Below the pieces are notes generated by a model that saw nothing but the letters and a program-made list of their open reading frames with translations, ran no database searches and was not told the DNA's origin. From Sphagnum magellanicum (taxonomy: Eukaryota > Streptophyta > Sphagnopsida > Sphagnales > Sphagnaceae), in the NCBI GenBank assembly GCA_021904315.1, contig CM038922.1, positions 13,863,347 through 13,927,346 on the forward strand: a DNA stretch of 64,000 nucleotides, in the 5' to 3' direction. Positions 11,966 to 22,715 of the stretch are shown here, one piece after another. The position numbers were made by a program, and so were the translations under genes. Each line of letters starts with the position of its first letter. The first letter of the stretch is position 1.

Positions 11966-13168
11966 TTAAAGAGATATGGCCACAGCTGCCATGCATGCAA
12001 TCTGTGCACAAATATCTTTGAATGAGTGTCCAAAGTACATCAAGGTTTCATCCTTCTTGACAATCACAATCTTAGGGTAACCAAGGGCAAAAAAATTTGT
12101 CTTCCCACAGTGCAAATCTCTAAGTTCTTCTCAGATACATTCTCTGATTTCTGAACAGATACTGCTTGGTGCAGCAACTAACATAGAGACATTGTAAATT
12201 AACAAAGATATCAGATCTGAATGGACTGTCCAATTGCTTGTTTATCTTGTGAAGAGAAGCAGTTTATGCACCTGGTAAAAGGACTGAGCTGGTTATAAAT
12301 CTCTTCCTTGTTCTTCAAGCAGATATTGAGAATCCCCTGCACAGCCCAGGCTGCTTCACTAACTCTGTGCTCTGCTGTGCTGATCCTAGTCCTCACATAG
12401 ACAAAAGATCTTGGAGAAGGCTGCTGTGAGTAAGAACTCACATCCATGGCTGCTTTCAAAAACATCTCCACCAATTCCAAAATGAGGTCTCCTGCAAACA
12501 ATGACATCCAAAGAGACATACATACATCAGCAACAAGCAAGAAACTGACAATTCAGAAACCAAAAAAACAGATAAAAATCCATGTCAATGATGTGTTTCT
12601 TGATTTTCGAATACCCAATCAAGCATTCAAGCAGTCATTATTACCATTAGTTTCTCCACTTGCAACAAGCATTTCAAACTTTTGTGCAATTTGTTGCAAC
12701 TCAAATGCTGAGAAATTTCTCACCCTGCAGAACTGAAGCAAGACTGTCAACCAAAAACCTGCCCACTGTATCACAAACCTGTGCATAAAACCCACACCAG
12801 CAAAGTCACAGCAAGATCATCATCATCCCCACCAGGTTGATTGCACAAATTTTCCGACTTGGAAACTCAAAAGACCCATCACCACAATTGGTGATTCAGG
12901 CAGGAGCCAAAAGAAGAAAGAAAGAAAAACCCATAGCGAGACAAGCCCATACCAGAGGTATTTGAACCCCCAACAATCCAAGAGCAACGTTCACCAAGGG
13001 GGATGATGCTTGCTGAAATTGTAGCATCCGTCCCACCATCTTCTCGGCTGTCTCTTCATCCCCCTCCTCAGTAGTTGTTCCATTCTTACGAAGAAGAATG
13101 CCGCCCCCAGTACCCTTGTATTGTCTCTTGAGCGATTCTAAGAGCTCCAGTACATACTCCACGTTCAT
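11966..13168 (-). CDS. Unrecognised conserved-looking protein, 235 aa, five exons
   Basis: I do not recognise this protein. Exons in gene order: 13168-12953, 12778-12724, 12707-12645, 12491-12272, 12119-11966; they total 708 bases with continuous phase. Exon 1 starts MNVEYVLELLESLKRQYKG and ends in hydrophobic LGLLGVQIPL. The middle (AFELQQIAQKFEMLVASGE, DLILELVEMFLKAAMDV) looks helical. The C-terminus holds FALGYPKIVIVKKDETLMY. No signal peptide or metal motif is seen. Introns 1, 3 and 4 are ordinary GT-AG. Exons 2 and 3 are in frame only if 16 bases (12723-12708) are removed. Alternatives are skipping exon 2 through a weak donor in an extended exon 1, or a disrupted gene. The start could lie further upstream if a coding exon precedes 13199. 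Confidence 0.7.
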
Positions 13169-14213
13169 GGAAGGTGTACCGCAATCTTCCTTCCATCTGC
13201 AAACAATTGAGAATCTACACGACAAAGGAATGCAGGAAAAGAACTAAAAACCGACATCAAGCACGTCCTCATACGCTCTCCTTCTCTTAAACCCTAATCC
13301 AAGCCCTAACGAAAGCTGGCTGTTAAATGTTCTTCTTCTTCTAGCTTGCCTATCTTTGCTCCTTCAGCTATGCCTATCTATGCTAATAGTTCAAGTTGAT
13401 GCTCGTGTGGGAAGAAGAAAGAAGAAGAAGAGTACCTACCCATGTGGGATTTTGCAATGGGTCCCATCCCTGACCCACTCTCCAGGGTTTTCTGTGTGGA
13501 TGTCCTGATTTGATACTTGGCGAGAGAACATCATATATTGGGCTTGGAAACGAGAAGAATTGTAGAACAACAACAATAACAACAACAACAGGTATTGTCT
13601 GCAGCACCATATGCAGTGCAAGGAGACAAGAGCGTTAAGAGATCCAAGTTGGATTTCTCCCACGTCTTGAATCAATTTTCTTTGTCTTCCTGAACCAAGA
13701 ATGAGTAAATTTTTCTTCTGTTTTCTAGATAGGATCTATTATTGTACATCAAGTGAACAAAGATTTGGTTGTTGAAAGTCAAAAGGTGCTGTTTTGTAAT
13801 GGAGTTTCACCACATTTATTATGAATTGCTGAACAACAGTTGTTGGGCTGTGTGCAAGCATTTGTACTGCTTTCAGCTTTATGTATGAAAAAGGCATACT
13901 GTAGGAGTTTCAGGTTGGTGGAGTTCACAATATTGTTGCTCAAATATTAAGAGCCAGACAGATCACATTTGAATGCCCCACGAGCACGCATCCTGCCCGC
14001 CACTGTGCTACCCAGCACCATGACTGCGATTTAACCCATATTCTTTGCCCACCTACTCTGGACTCAGGCCTATAAAAACTGACGAAAACCGCTACCAAAT
14101 TTGCCTTAAACTAATGAGTAAGGAAAACAATGCAACTGGTCGATGCCAGTTGCTGTGCTAGTATAATGCACATTTTATTTTTGGGGGGTTTATAGGCGGG
14201 CCTTGCGGTGACG
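13169..14213. other. 5' region of the minus-strand gene and spacer
   Basis: A splice acceptor (TTGTTTGCAG on the minus strand, ending near 13200) just upstream of the start codon suggests a 5' UTR intron. 13330-13440 and 13560-13590 carry TTC/GAA and AAC simple repeats. No other gene is supported. Confidence 0.45.
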
Positions 14214-14612
14214 CTGCTTACTTTGCAGAACTCGCTCGTGCTGGCCTCCTACTACTACCCACACCATTAAAGCAATCAGATTAATAACTTCATTTTCCAT
14301 GCAAATGGATGGGATATTGGATGATATTTCAGTCTTTGAAACAATTGGATTTGTGGTGGTCCCATTACATATCGTTAACGGCGTGGTGGAGGTGAGGGTA
14401 AATGGATAACATTTCCACACAAAAGGATGGATGGATGACCCCAATGAAATTGGCTTCATGGAGGCACCTGCAAATGGATGATATTTCAGCTGCTTACTTG
14501 GCCAGAACTTGCTTGTGTTGTTGGCCTCCTACTTGATTTATCCACTCTAAATAATGAGTACCCTGACCAGATTAGCAATCAGGAGGTACGTGAAAATGGA
14601 TGATATTTTAGC
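14214..14612 (+). repeat. Diverged direct repeat pair (~120 bp)
   Basis: Segments 14214-14335 and 14491-14612 share the order CTGCTTACTT, (C/A)GAACT(C/T)GCT, GGCCTCCTACT, GCAATCAG and AATGGATGATATTT. A third AATGGATGATATTTCAG copy lies at about 14472. They look like old duplicated noncoding DNA. Confidence 0.55.
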
Positions 14613-14938
14613 TTTTGTGCATCTCATTGATGATAGTTGTTGCACTTGGTCCCTTTGCAATTTTGCTTCTTGCTTTTGTTCAGACTATCATTGGATGATG
14701 GATGGTCTTATCAAAAGTCTCAACTTACTCTATCCACTGGCAGTTCACATCTTTAAATCAATTAAAACACAGAAAATGCAGTGACTCACTGACGACTGCA
14801 ATTTGTCAACAAAAGGGCAGTATTGAAGTCACGATCCTCCGATTGGTTAGACAGAGTTCAGCATTGTTATGGTTTGCCTGTTGAAATCAGGGCTCTGAAG
14901 TTTGCTGTGGCAGAAATTATGGGATATAGAGCCATGGG

Positions 14939-15518
14939 ATCTTATATATAATTTCGCTTGTTGCGTCTGTCTGTCTGTCTTTTAATTATCTCTTACTTCT
15001 TTCGATTCTTGGCCCCTTTTTCTTTGGTAACCTTTTTCTTCTTCTTTTTCACAGTTTTTCTTTCTTTCTTTCTGTACGCAGCTTCTTTTTCTCTAGCGTA
15101 ATCCCATTGGCTCCCGTTCCCTGTGGAGTGTCTTGAAATCCAGCGTCCGTTTATCTAGTGGGTACTCGTGACGGTCGAACACAATCCGCCCGTGCCTGTT
15201 GTTTCTTACTACTGCCTACTGTTCTTCGCGACTCTCTTCTTCTGTTGCTGCCGCCGTGTTTTTACATAGCGAAGTGCAATAAACGCGGGTGTTGCTGCAT
15301 TTGGCTCTCAGGACCTGAGTTTCAAGACCTCGATAAACGGACACTGGGTTTCAAGACCTCGAGTTTCAGGACCTAAACGCTAGTGTTGTTGCATTTGGCT
15401 CTCAGGACCTGAGTTTCAAGACCTCGATAAACGGACACTGGGTTTCAGGACCTCGGGTTTCAGGACCTCGACAGATAGGCGCACAGACAGACGCAACAAG
15501 CGAAATTATATATAAGAT
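14939..15518. mobile_element. TIR element with 36-bp perfect inverted ends, ~580 bp
   Basis: Bases 14939-14974 and 15483-15518 are perfect inverted repeats beginning ATCTTATATATAATTTCG and ending in CTGTCTGT. Inside, 15289-15476 holds two ~94-bp direct repeats (TTTGGCTCTCAGGACCTGAG, GATAAACGGACACTGGG). A matching inverted segment lies on the left side (GTCCGTTTATCTAG near 15146), so much of the element could fold on itself. It encodes nothing long and is GC-richer than its surroundings. Because the ends are TA-rich and palindromic, the target duplication and superfamily cannot be fixed; a non-autonomous DNA transposon is the likely class. Confidence 0.85.
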
Positions 15519-17260
15519 TTGTTGATTTGGCAGCTTGATAAAAGAATACTATTGATGTCATTCAAAAGTACCTAATATTTTAGGTTAAGAAATACAAAGA
15601 AAACCCAATTTGCTTCACCTCATTATGTGACAAAAACACGGAGATTTATTCGAGAAGAAAATCCCAAATAATAAATGTTCCATCTATGAAAGAAATGAAT
15701 ATTCTAAAACACGAAATAAGTAGCATAATCTTATAGGTTTCGTTGCAAGTGAATTAGGTGGGAAAGATAATAGGAGGTTAGTAAGTAGGTAAATGCATGG
15801 GGATGGTTAGGGTTTCCGCTAACCATTACCTACATTGAATACCATAATAAATATTATGTATATATATATTTTTTGGGGTTATTTCTAAACATTATTCATG
15901 TCCTAGGAAATGAATCAACATCTCCAAGTAAAAATTTAATATTTTTTGAATTAAATATAATTTCTTAACTAGGGGCCTCTCTAAAACACTAGAGTTACCA
16001 ACATTCTAGGTTGCTAAGCTATCCTATAAACCCTCCTTACTTTCCCCTTCACACTACCTATGTATGTGGGGGTTAAGTGTAGGGCACTAAAGCCCTAGGA
16101 CTAGGGCTTTATTGAAGCAAGGGACCTTTGAGCTGGGAGGCAAGGGTGTCCTCCTGAATTTCAGTAAAGCTTTGGTCCGTGGGGTTTATGCAGTGTAAAA
16201 CATTGGTCTAGGATGAAAAAAAAGGATGAAAAAATGGGAGGTCTCCCCGGTGAGGATGAAAAATAGGGAGATCTTTGCCGAATTTCAAAATTTCCTATTA
16301 TTTATACTACCATGACACCCACAAATGTCCCTAGGATGTCCCTTGTAGCAACCCTAATTTCATGAATGAACTTTCATCCATCTCCCCCATTGAAAATCCA
16401 TGAATGATATTTTATGCATACACATCCATGGAATTTGGATGACTTTTAATGCAAATAATAATAATAATCTGAATAAATTACTATACATGGCTGACATTAA
16501 ATTATAGATTGTATTTTTGGATGAACTTTATTCATCTTGAGATTTCATGAATTTTTCACAAAATAGCAATGTGGAGACACAACTTGGGAATGCCAACCTG
16601 ATGACAAAATTGACTTGAGAATTGAATTGGGCAAATGTGAACCTTCCAATTTGGCACCCAATTTGTCAAAGAGGAGTTGCCAAAGAGGAAAAAGTTCACA
16701 ATTTGGCAAAACTAAGTGGAGTTGCCAAAGAGGAAAAGGTCCACAATTTGGCAAAACTAAGTGGAGTTGGCAAAAACACGAAAAGTGAACTTGGCAAAAT
16801 AGGGAAATAGCCGTGTGGACTTCCAGAATTTGGCAAAAAGTGGAGTTGGCAAAATGGAAAACTGAACTCGGCCAAATACCCGACCTACCGAGCATTTGGT
16901 ATCCATAAGGTTGCACTGCAAACAGCCCCCACCAGGGCACCATCCACTGGATGATATCTGTCTGTTATGACTCAGTTGTGGATGAACCTTAACTGAGTTA
17001 ATAATATCCAGTTTCACATTGGTAACCCATTTTGATGCAGCTGTTTGTTAATAGGTAGGTAGAAGCAAAGTAACCGAGGTAACTACCATGGTTAAGTAGG
17101 GAACTGTAACCCAACAGACAAAAAACTGTTTCATGAATACTTTTCATCCATCTTTGGGTGGGTGCTGGTTCACTCTGTCCCCTATTTTTGGATGTTAGTT
17201 CTTAGGGGACGGAGGGCTGGATCTTTAGTAGGGTGGGGTCAACTTTGATGCCCTAGGTAA
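15519..17260. other. Intergenic DNA with small repeats
   Basis: No gene is supported. 16200-16270 repeats GGATGAAAAA. The 45-bp tandem repeat at 16676 is listed separately. The open frames here are low in complexity and match nothing I know. Confidence 0.5.
16676..16780 (+). repeat. 45-bp tandem repeat
   Basis: Two near-identical 45-base units start at 16676 and 16721 (GTTGCCAAAGAGGAAAA, CACAATTTGGCAAAACTAAG). A partial third follows at 16766, and relatives with CCAATTTGGCA lie on both sides. Confidence 0.85.
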
Positions 17261-17263
17261 GAA

Positions 17264-17290
17264 GGTAGGTAGGTAGGTAGGTAGGTAGGA
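17264..17290 (+). repeat. TAGG microsatellite
   Basis: Seven or so TAGG units, the same tetranucleotide as at 5848. Confidence 0.85.
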
Positions 17291-17348
17291 AGGAAAGTTC
17301 GCAAGCTCTTACTCATCAATGCGGTGTTATTGGTGATTTTTCATCCAA

Positions 17349-17780
17349 CTGACGTCCATTGGATGAAAAATGATGAGACCCTTTAAAAGTAAAAAAAAAG
17401 GTTCCCCCAAGTTCGTGTTTGATTTGGGTGGCGACTGACGTCCATTGGATGAAAAATGACATGAGAGCCTTCCCAAAAAAAAACAAGTTCCCAAGTTCGT
17501 TCTCGTTGGGTTTCGTGCACTGCTGACGGTCGTCCCCACTGGATGATGGATGAAAAAAAGGATGGAACTCTTCTTTTTAAAAAAAAGTTGGCGAAGATTC
17601 CCAAGTTCTGTCCTGTTGTTTGGCTTTTGGATCCTGACGATTTCCCAATGGATGAAAAAAGGATGAGACTTTTTTTATAAAAAAAGTTCGCAAAGTAGGT
17701 ACCTACTACTTGCAGTGGAAATTAAACACTTGTTTGGTTAGGGAACGTGCTGACGTTCTATTGGATGAAAAATGATGAGA
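17349..17780 (+). promoter_or_regulatory. Five-copy diverged array of TGACG + ATTGG motifs upstream of 6PGDH
   Basis: Five diverged units start at 17349, 17435, 17523, 17634 and 17750. Each opens with CTGACG, mostly followed by CCATTGGATGAAAAATGATGAGA or a variant, then an A-rich tract and AAGTTC. TGACG is a known core of plant TGA/bZIP sites and ATTGG is an inverted CCAAT box. The array lies about 1.0-1.4 kb upstream of the 6PGDH start codon. Regulatory function is inference; it may be a plain minisatellite. Confidence 0.45.
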
Positions 17781-18184
17781 GTTTGGATGAGAAGAGCGAT
17801 GAGTTTTGGTCAGCGTGCCGTAAGATTCGATATGCACGTGAAAGAAAGAAAGAAAGTTCATCCATCCATCGTGGACGAAAGTTCCTCCGCTCTTTCTTTC
17901 CGTCGTAGAAGAAGACAGAAGTGAGAAAGACGAAGAAGAAGAAGAAGACGAAGGAGCGATGGCGATGGCGAAGGAGCTTTGCTGCTGCTACTCTTGCTCT
18001 TCTTCTTCTCCTCGTTCTCTGTAGCTTCATTCTCTATGGTCGAAATTTCTTGAATTTTTTCTCCATTTACTTCAATAAAATCTCATCTCTTCCCGTTCTT
18101 GGAAGTTGATTTTTTTCCCAAACACTGGCTTTGAAAATCTGACGCCGGTTTCATTGGATTTGAAGAAGGGAGTGAGACTTGTGT

Positions 18185-18186
<2 letters not shown>

Positions 18187-18211
<25 letters not shown>
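18187..18211 (+). repeat. TG microsatellite in 6PGDH 5' leader
   Basis: A run of GT dinucleotides about 570 bases upstream of the start codon, before the presumed 5' UTR intron. Confidence 0.85.
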
Positions 18212-18216
<5 letters not shown>

Positions 18217-18330
18217 TCTTTGTTTTTCAAGTCCGGGGGGAGAAGAACAAGAACAAGGACGAAGTTCAAATTCTGGAACTTTAAGCATCTGACCTGCGAA
18301 TTTTGCTGCGCTTCCGGTCTTCTGGTCAAG

Positions 18331-18656
18331 GTAAGTGCAGATTTCTCTCTGTCGGAATTTGTGGTTTGTTTTGTTTTTCTTGCGGGGGGGCTTGCAAGAA
18401 GCTCTGTCGGATCTCTCGTCGGGCTATAGGGGATTTTTTAGCTCTATCGGATCTCTCGTCAGGCTGTGGTGAATTTTGCTTTTTTTCCATTCCACGAAGA
18501 AGAAAGGGGCAATGGAGGGGTTATTATTATTGTTGTTTCGATTTTTGAGCTTTTCCCCCCCCCTCCCTGCTGCCGGCTACAAGAAGAAGCTCTGTTTTTA
18601 TCTCGTGTTATGGTCGTTGTGCTGCTGGCTGGGGTTTTCTATTTTTTTCCTTCAAG
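18331..18656 (+). other. Probable 5' UTR intron of 6PGDH
   Basis: A strong donor (GGTCAAG|GTAAGTGCAG) at 18331 is followed by a pyrimidine tract and acceptor (TTTTTTTCCTTCAAG) ending at 18656; TAG at 18663 or CAG at 18735 are alternatives. The interval contains a ~45-bp internal tandem duplication with GGATCTCTCGTC (18400-18470). The coding sequence itself has no intron. Confidence 0.6.
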
Positions 18657-18775
18657 AATATAGGACATCATGTTTGGATTTCAAGCAAAAAATACAAATT
18701 TCCTGACAAAGCATCATGGTTTGAAGCTGACAGCAGGAGGAAGAAGAAGAAGATCGAATCAGTTTGTAAGCAGCT

Positions 18776-20233
18776 ATGGGTGGCCTTTCAAGGATCGGTT
18801 TGGCTGGGCTTGCAGTCATGGGCCAGAACTTGGCCCTCAACATAGCTGAGAAGGGCTTTCCTATCTCAGTGTACAACCGCTCAGCAAACAAAGTAGATGA
18901 GACCGTCGAGCGTGCCAAACTGGAAGGCAATCTTCCAGTCAAGGGTTACTACCATCCAAAGGAGTTTGTTCTCTCCATTCAGAAGCCACGGTGCATCATC
19001 ATCTTGGTCAAGGCAGGATCCCCTGTTGATCAAACAATCGAGACTCTTTCACAGTACCTTGAGAAGGGTGATTGTATCATTGACGGAGGCAATGAGTGGT
19101 ACGAGAATACAGAACGGCGTGCTGCTGCTGTGAAGACCAAGGGCTTACTGTATTTGGGAATGGGAGTATCGGGAGGAGAAGAAGGTGCTCGTAATGGACC
19201 ATCTCTCATGCCTGGAGGTACTCTAGAGGCTTACAAATACATAGAGGACATTGTCAAGAAAACTGCAGCACAAGTCAGTGATGGCCCTTGTGTGACATAT
19301 GTGGGACCAGGAGGTGCTGGCAACTTTGTGAAGATGGTCCACAATGGCATTGAGTATGGTGATATGGAGCTCATTGCAGAGGCATATGATGTTCTCAAAT
19401 CTGTTGGTGGTTTGACAAACCAGGAACTGCAGGAGACGTTTGCTGAGTGGAACAAGGGTGAGCTTGAAAGCTTCTTGATTGAAATCACTGCTGACATCTT
19501 TTTGGTGAAGGATGATAAGGGTGATGGAGAACTTGTTGACAAGGTGTTGGACAAGACGGGCATGAAAGGCACAGGGAAATGGACTGTCCAGCAAGCTGCC
19601 GAGCTATCGATTGCAGCACCCACTATTGCCACATCCTTGGACCTGCGATATCTTTCTGGATTGAAAGAGGAGCGTGTGGAAGCTGCCAAAGTCTTCAAAG
19701 AGGCAGGAATTACTGACATTCTTACAGTCAAGAACATCAACAAGAAAGAGCTCATTGACAATGTCCGTAAGGCTTTATATGCTTCCAAGATTTGCAGCTA
19801 TGCACAAGGGATGAATCTCATTCGTGCCAAGAGCATTGAGAAGGGGTGGAATTTGGACCTTGGTGAACTTGCTCGCATTTGGAAAGGAGGATGCATTATT
19901 CGGGCCAAGTTTCTGGATCGTATTAAGCAGGCATATCATCGCAACCCCAAGCTTTCCAGCTTGCTGATAGATCCTGAGTTTGCAACGGAGTTGGTGGAGA
20001 GGCAAGGAGCATGGAGGAAAGTTGTGACCCTGGCAATTGAAGTTGGAGTGAGCACTCCAGGTTTGAGTGCCAGTCTTGCCTACTTTGACACTTACCGACG
20101 GGGGCGACTGCCTGCCAACCTTGTTCAGGCACAGCGTGACTACTTTGGTGCTCACACATATGAGCGCATTGACATTCCGGGGTCTTTCCATACAGAGTGG
20201 TTCAAGATTGCAAAAGCAAATCAACAGCAGTGA
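18776..20233 (+). CDS. PGD: 6-phosphogluconate dehydrogenase, decarboxylating, 485 aa, intronless
   Basis: The enzyme converts 6-phosphogluconate and NADP+ to ribulose 5-phosphate, CO2 and NADPH in the oxidative pentose phosphate pathway. The Rossmann NADP fold opens at residues 11-16 (GLAVMG) with the YNRS loop. The substrate site SGGEEGARNGPSLMPGG begins at Ser132. The catalytic pair is Lys186 and Glu193 in GNFVKMVHNGIEYGDM, matching Lys183/Glu190 of the sheep enzyme. The C-terminal helical domain ends RGRLPANLVQAQRDYFGAHT. The length is normal for the short cytosolic form. There is no transit peptide, and the tail (KANQQQ) lacks the peroxisomal SKL/SKI-type signal, so a cytosolic enzyme is inferred. 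The reading frame is complete. Absence of introns in the coding region is, as I recall, also usual for plant PGD genes. Confidence 0.98.
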   Translation: MGGLSRIGLAGLAVMGQNLALNIAEKGFPISVYNRSANKVDETVERAKLEGNLPVKGYYHPKEFVLSIQKPRCIIILVKAGSPVDQTIETLSQYLEKGDCIIDGGNEWYENTERRAAAVKTKGLLYLGMGVSGGEEGARNGPSLMPGGTLEAYKYIEDIVKKTAAQVSDGPCVTYVGPGGAGNFVKMVHNGIEYGDMELIAEAYDVLKSVGGLTNQELQETFAEWNKGELESFLIEITADIFLVKDDKGDGELVDKVLDKTGMKGTGKWTVQQAAELSIAAPTIATSLDLRYLSGLKEERVEAAKVFKEAGITDILTVKNINKKELIDNVRKALYASKICSYAQGMNLIRAKSIEKGWNLDLGELARIWKGGCIIRAKFLDRIKQAYHRNPKLSSLLIDPEFATELVERQGAWRKVVTLAIEVGVSTPGLSASLAYFDTYRRGRLPANLVQAQRDYFGAHTYERIDIPGSFHTEWFKIAKANQQQ

Positions 20234-20389
20234 AGGCAGTGTTAGGGCTTCAATGTAAGAAGTTTCTGTGGGAAGAGATCGACAGTCTCTTGTACAATCA
20301 AGAGCTGAGTAGGTTTGTGTTTTCCTCCATCTGAATGCAGGGTTGGGTTGAGCACAAAGCCAAGAACACTGCAAGCTGGCGGAATTATC

Positions 20390-20395
20390 AATAAA
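20390..20395 (+). terminator. Polyadenylation signal of 6PGDH
   Basis: AATAAA lies 157 bases after the stop codon, a usual distance for a plant near-upstream element. Actual cleavage site unknown. Confidence 0.5.
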
Positions 20396-20399
20396 AGCA

Positions 20400-22576
20400 T
20401 AATTTCTATTATTTACCTTCTACCCTTCAGTGTGGTTGTGTGCAGATATGACGAATTCTTTATGATAGTAAATTGCACTTTACATTGCTTTTATATCCAT
20501 CCTCCACAGAAAGATCTGCAGTCATTGCTTGACATGCTAAACAAACAGATGATAGGATGTTCAGAACAATTTGTTTCAAGTTTTGTGACAATTTGTCTTT
20601 CACATAGTTCTTTTGAGCAAAGAGTTTAGACTGATGATTGCATTTATCATCCAGAGTTGATGTGTATTACCTTGTCATGTTCCATGGTGTGGATATGTTG
20701 GCAATGTTCTTTTTTGTTATGGAAATTGTGTTATGTCATCATAACATGCTTTTTAGATTTGTTGAATGCTAGCCAACATCATGACCAATCAGGTCTTTCT
20801 GGAACCCTTCCTGGAACTGAGGATCAGATTTTTGTGCAATTGTTTGTTGTACGTTTTGAGCAGATTGTTGTTTGTGATCTGCACTCTCTGTTGGGAGCTG
20901 ACGATGTCTGTGGGGAATGATGGTACACAGGAGCATTTCATGCAATCTGGTGTACAGGATTATATAGAGAATTGTCTCCTGCTTCTTTGCCAATATTGAA
21001 GCAGCAAACGAGTATGGTCAAGCTGTTACAGGTTTTTGGATTTGATGCATCAGGCAGCAGGGAAGCAGGAAGTCTGAGCACATGGGCTTGATGGCATTGC
21101 TCTTTTTACATTGTTGAAGTATGCTGTTGCAAACATATTGCAGTATGTATGATGATCTAGTTGGAGTGGTCTTGTAGAAGGTTTTGGAGAAGGTGGTACT
21201 TGATGGTCTGTGTTTTGACCATTTGAGCACACAGAAGCAATCAGACAATGATTTTGAGCCACTCCACTCTCGCTTCTGCAGCTCAAATGTTTTTACTCAC
21301 ATTGCAGGTATGTTGACTATTGCTTTCTTAGCTCTGTAACAAGCCTCTTTCTTGATGCATGCTTCCTATTGTTGTGGAAGGAAGAAGCATCTTGTCACTT
21401 GTATGATAATACCTGTCTTATCAGCAGCAGCAAGGAAGCTCAATAGGAAGAGCTTGGATGGCTCAGTGTTTACATGCTTACTCAGCAGCATTCTGATGTT
21501 CAACCTGGTTACTGCGAAGACCAAACACTGAGTTTTTCCCTTGAACAAAGGTACTGAAAATCAATCCGAGCTTTCCTTTTTGAGTGGGTTTTGTCATGTT
21601 CTTTCTGACTGTGAGGCATGGATCCTGTCCATCATGGCTGTTTTTCTTTACAAATGTTTGTTACAAGTGATCACTAGATGACTTTGTTCTAAAAGTCTGC
21701 AGCTCTCTGTTGATGGGTTTTTTTTGAGGAAGAGACAACTGCAGTTTTCTACAGAGAAAACTATCACACGGGCACACGTTGCCCAAACCATTAGCATCCT
21801 TGAGTAAATCTTGTGTTCAAAGCAGAGGAAGAATACTCTTTGAAACATTTGGTTTGGAAAAATTAGTGTGGAAATGAACACAATTTTTTTTGTGATGAAA
21901 TGTTCATCTAGTTCAAGATTTTCTGCATCGAATAATTATTTTATTTTGAAGATTTCATTTCGGAAAATTAAAGATTCTAAAAGATTCATTGAGTATGGTT
22001 ACTATTTTCATTGAGTTGCCCTTTTTTCCAGTTTCTGTGGTGAAATTCTCATTCATCCATGTAACCATTCGTTCCTTTAGAATGAATACACATTTGAATG
22101 AATAAATGAATGGCAACAAATGAATGGTTATATGCAAAGAACTAGCTACTTGATCAAGCCCTAAACCCTAAGAATCCCAAAACCCTAAGAACACACAGGA
22201 TGACTCACAAGAGTTCCAAGAAAGATTTAACATAAACTGACAATTTCATGGATCACTAAATCCTTAAATTTAAATTGATTAAACAATTTGAAGGTGACCT
22301 ATTTGCTCAACTTCACAACCCTAGTCAAAAACACTTGCTTTTATGCCTTTGTAAGGGTTGCATTCTCAAAATTTAGAAAATGAAAAAAATTTAAAAAAAA
22401 AAAAAAAAAAATCCCAATCTCTTTGGAACTTCAAATGTTGTTTATCTTCAAAAAGATAATTTTTAAAATTAAAATTGGGTATTGCGAATGTTTTGTTTGC
22501 AGTTGGTATAGTTTGTTTTCAGATGAAAATGTCAAGTAAATTTCAAAATAAAGGGCATAGGACAAGGGGATAGATG
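20400..22576. other. 6PGDH 3' flank grading into AT-rich intergenic DNA
   Basis: 20400-21560 has fairly balanced composition and some splice-like sites, but no frame with coding character; it may hold 3' UTR or noncoding transcript sequence. From about 21850 it becomes AT-rich, with CCCTAAACCCTAA near 22160 and a poly-A run near 22395. Confidence 0.45.
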
Positions 22577-22715
22577 AATTCGGCCACAAATTTTGGGAAT
22601 GTCCCCAATTTGGGGCTTTACTTGAATCATAAAAGCTCAAGGCAAAGGTTATCATGAACCTAGACATACATAGATCATGAGGCATAGGAGAGGGATGGTT
22701 CTTACACCTCCCCCT
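22577..22715 (+). repeat. Dispersed repeat, inverted partner of 26692-26828
   Basis: This ~140-base segment (TTCGGCCACAAATTTTGGGA to GGGATGGTTCTTAC) matches the reverse complement of 26692-26828 in order, with gaps: shared blocks include TTCGGCCACA, GGGCTTTAC, TTATCATGAACC and GGGATGGTTCTTA. Confidence 0.7.

Noticed and set aside
12724..12790. A different frame through exons 2-3 of the 11966-13168 gene, giving FVIQWAGFWLTVLLQF
   Set aside because: It is open without removing the 16 bases, but needs a phase-2 donor in exon 1 and none exists; the chosen frame fits the canonical donor after QIPL.
16545..17017. Open frames of 86-132 codons on the minus strand
   Set aside because: They come from TTTGGCAAA-type tandem repeats, with biased composition and no recognisable domain.
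19231..20374. Long open frames on the minus strand opposite 6PGDH
   Set aside because: They are shadows of a highly constrained coding sequence on the plus strand and have no protein resemblance.
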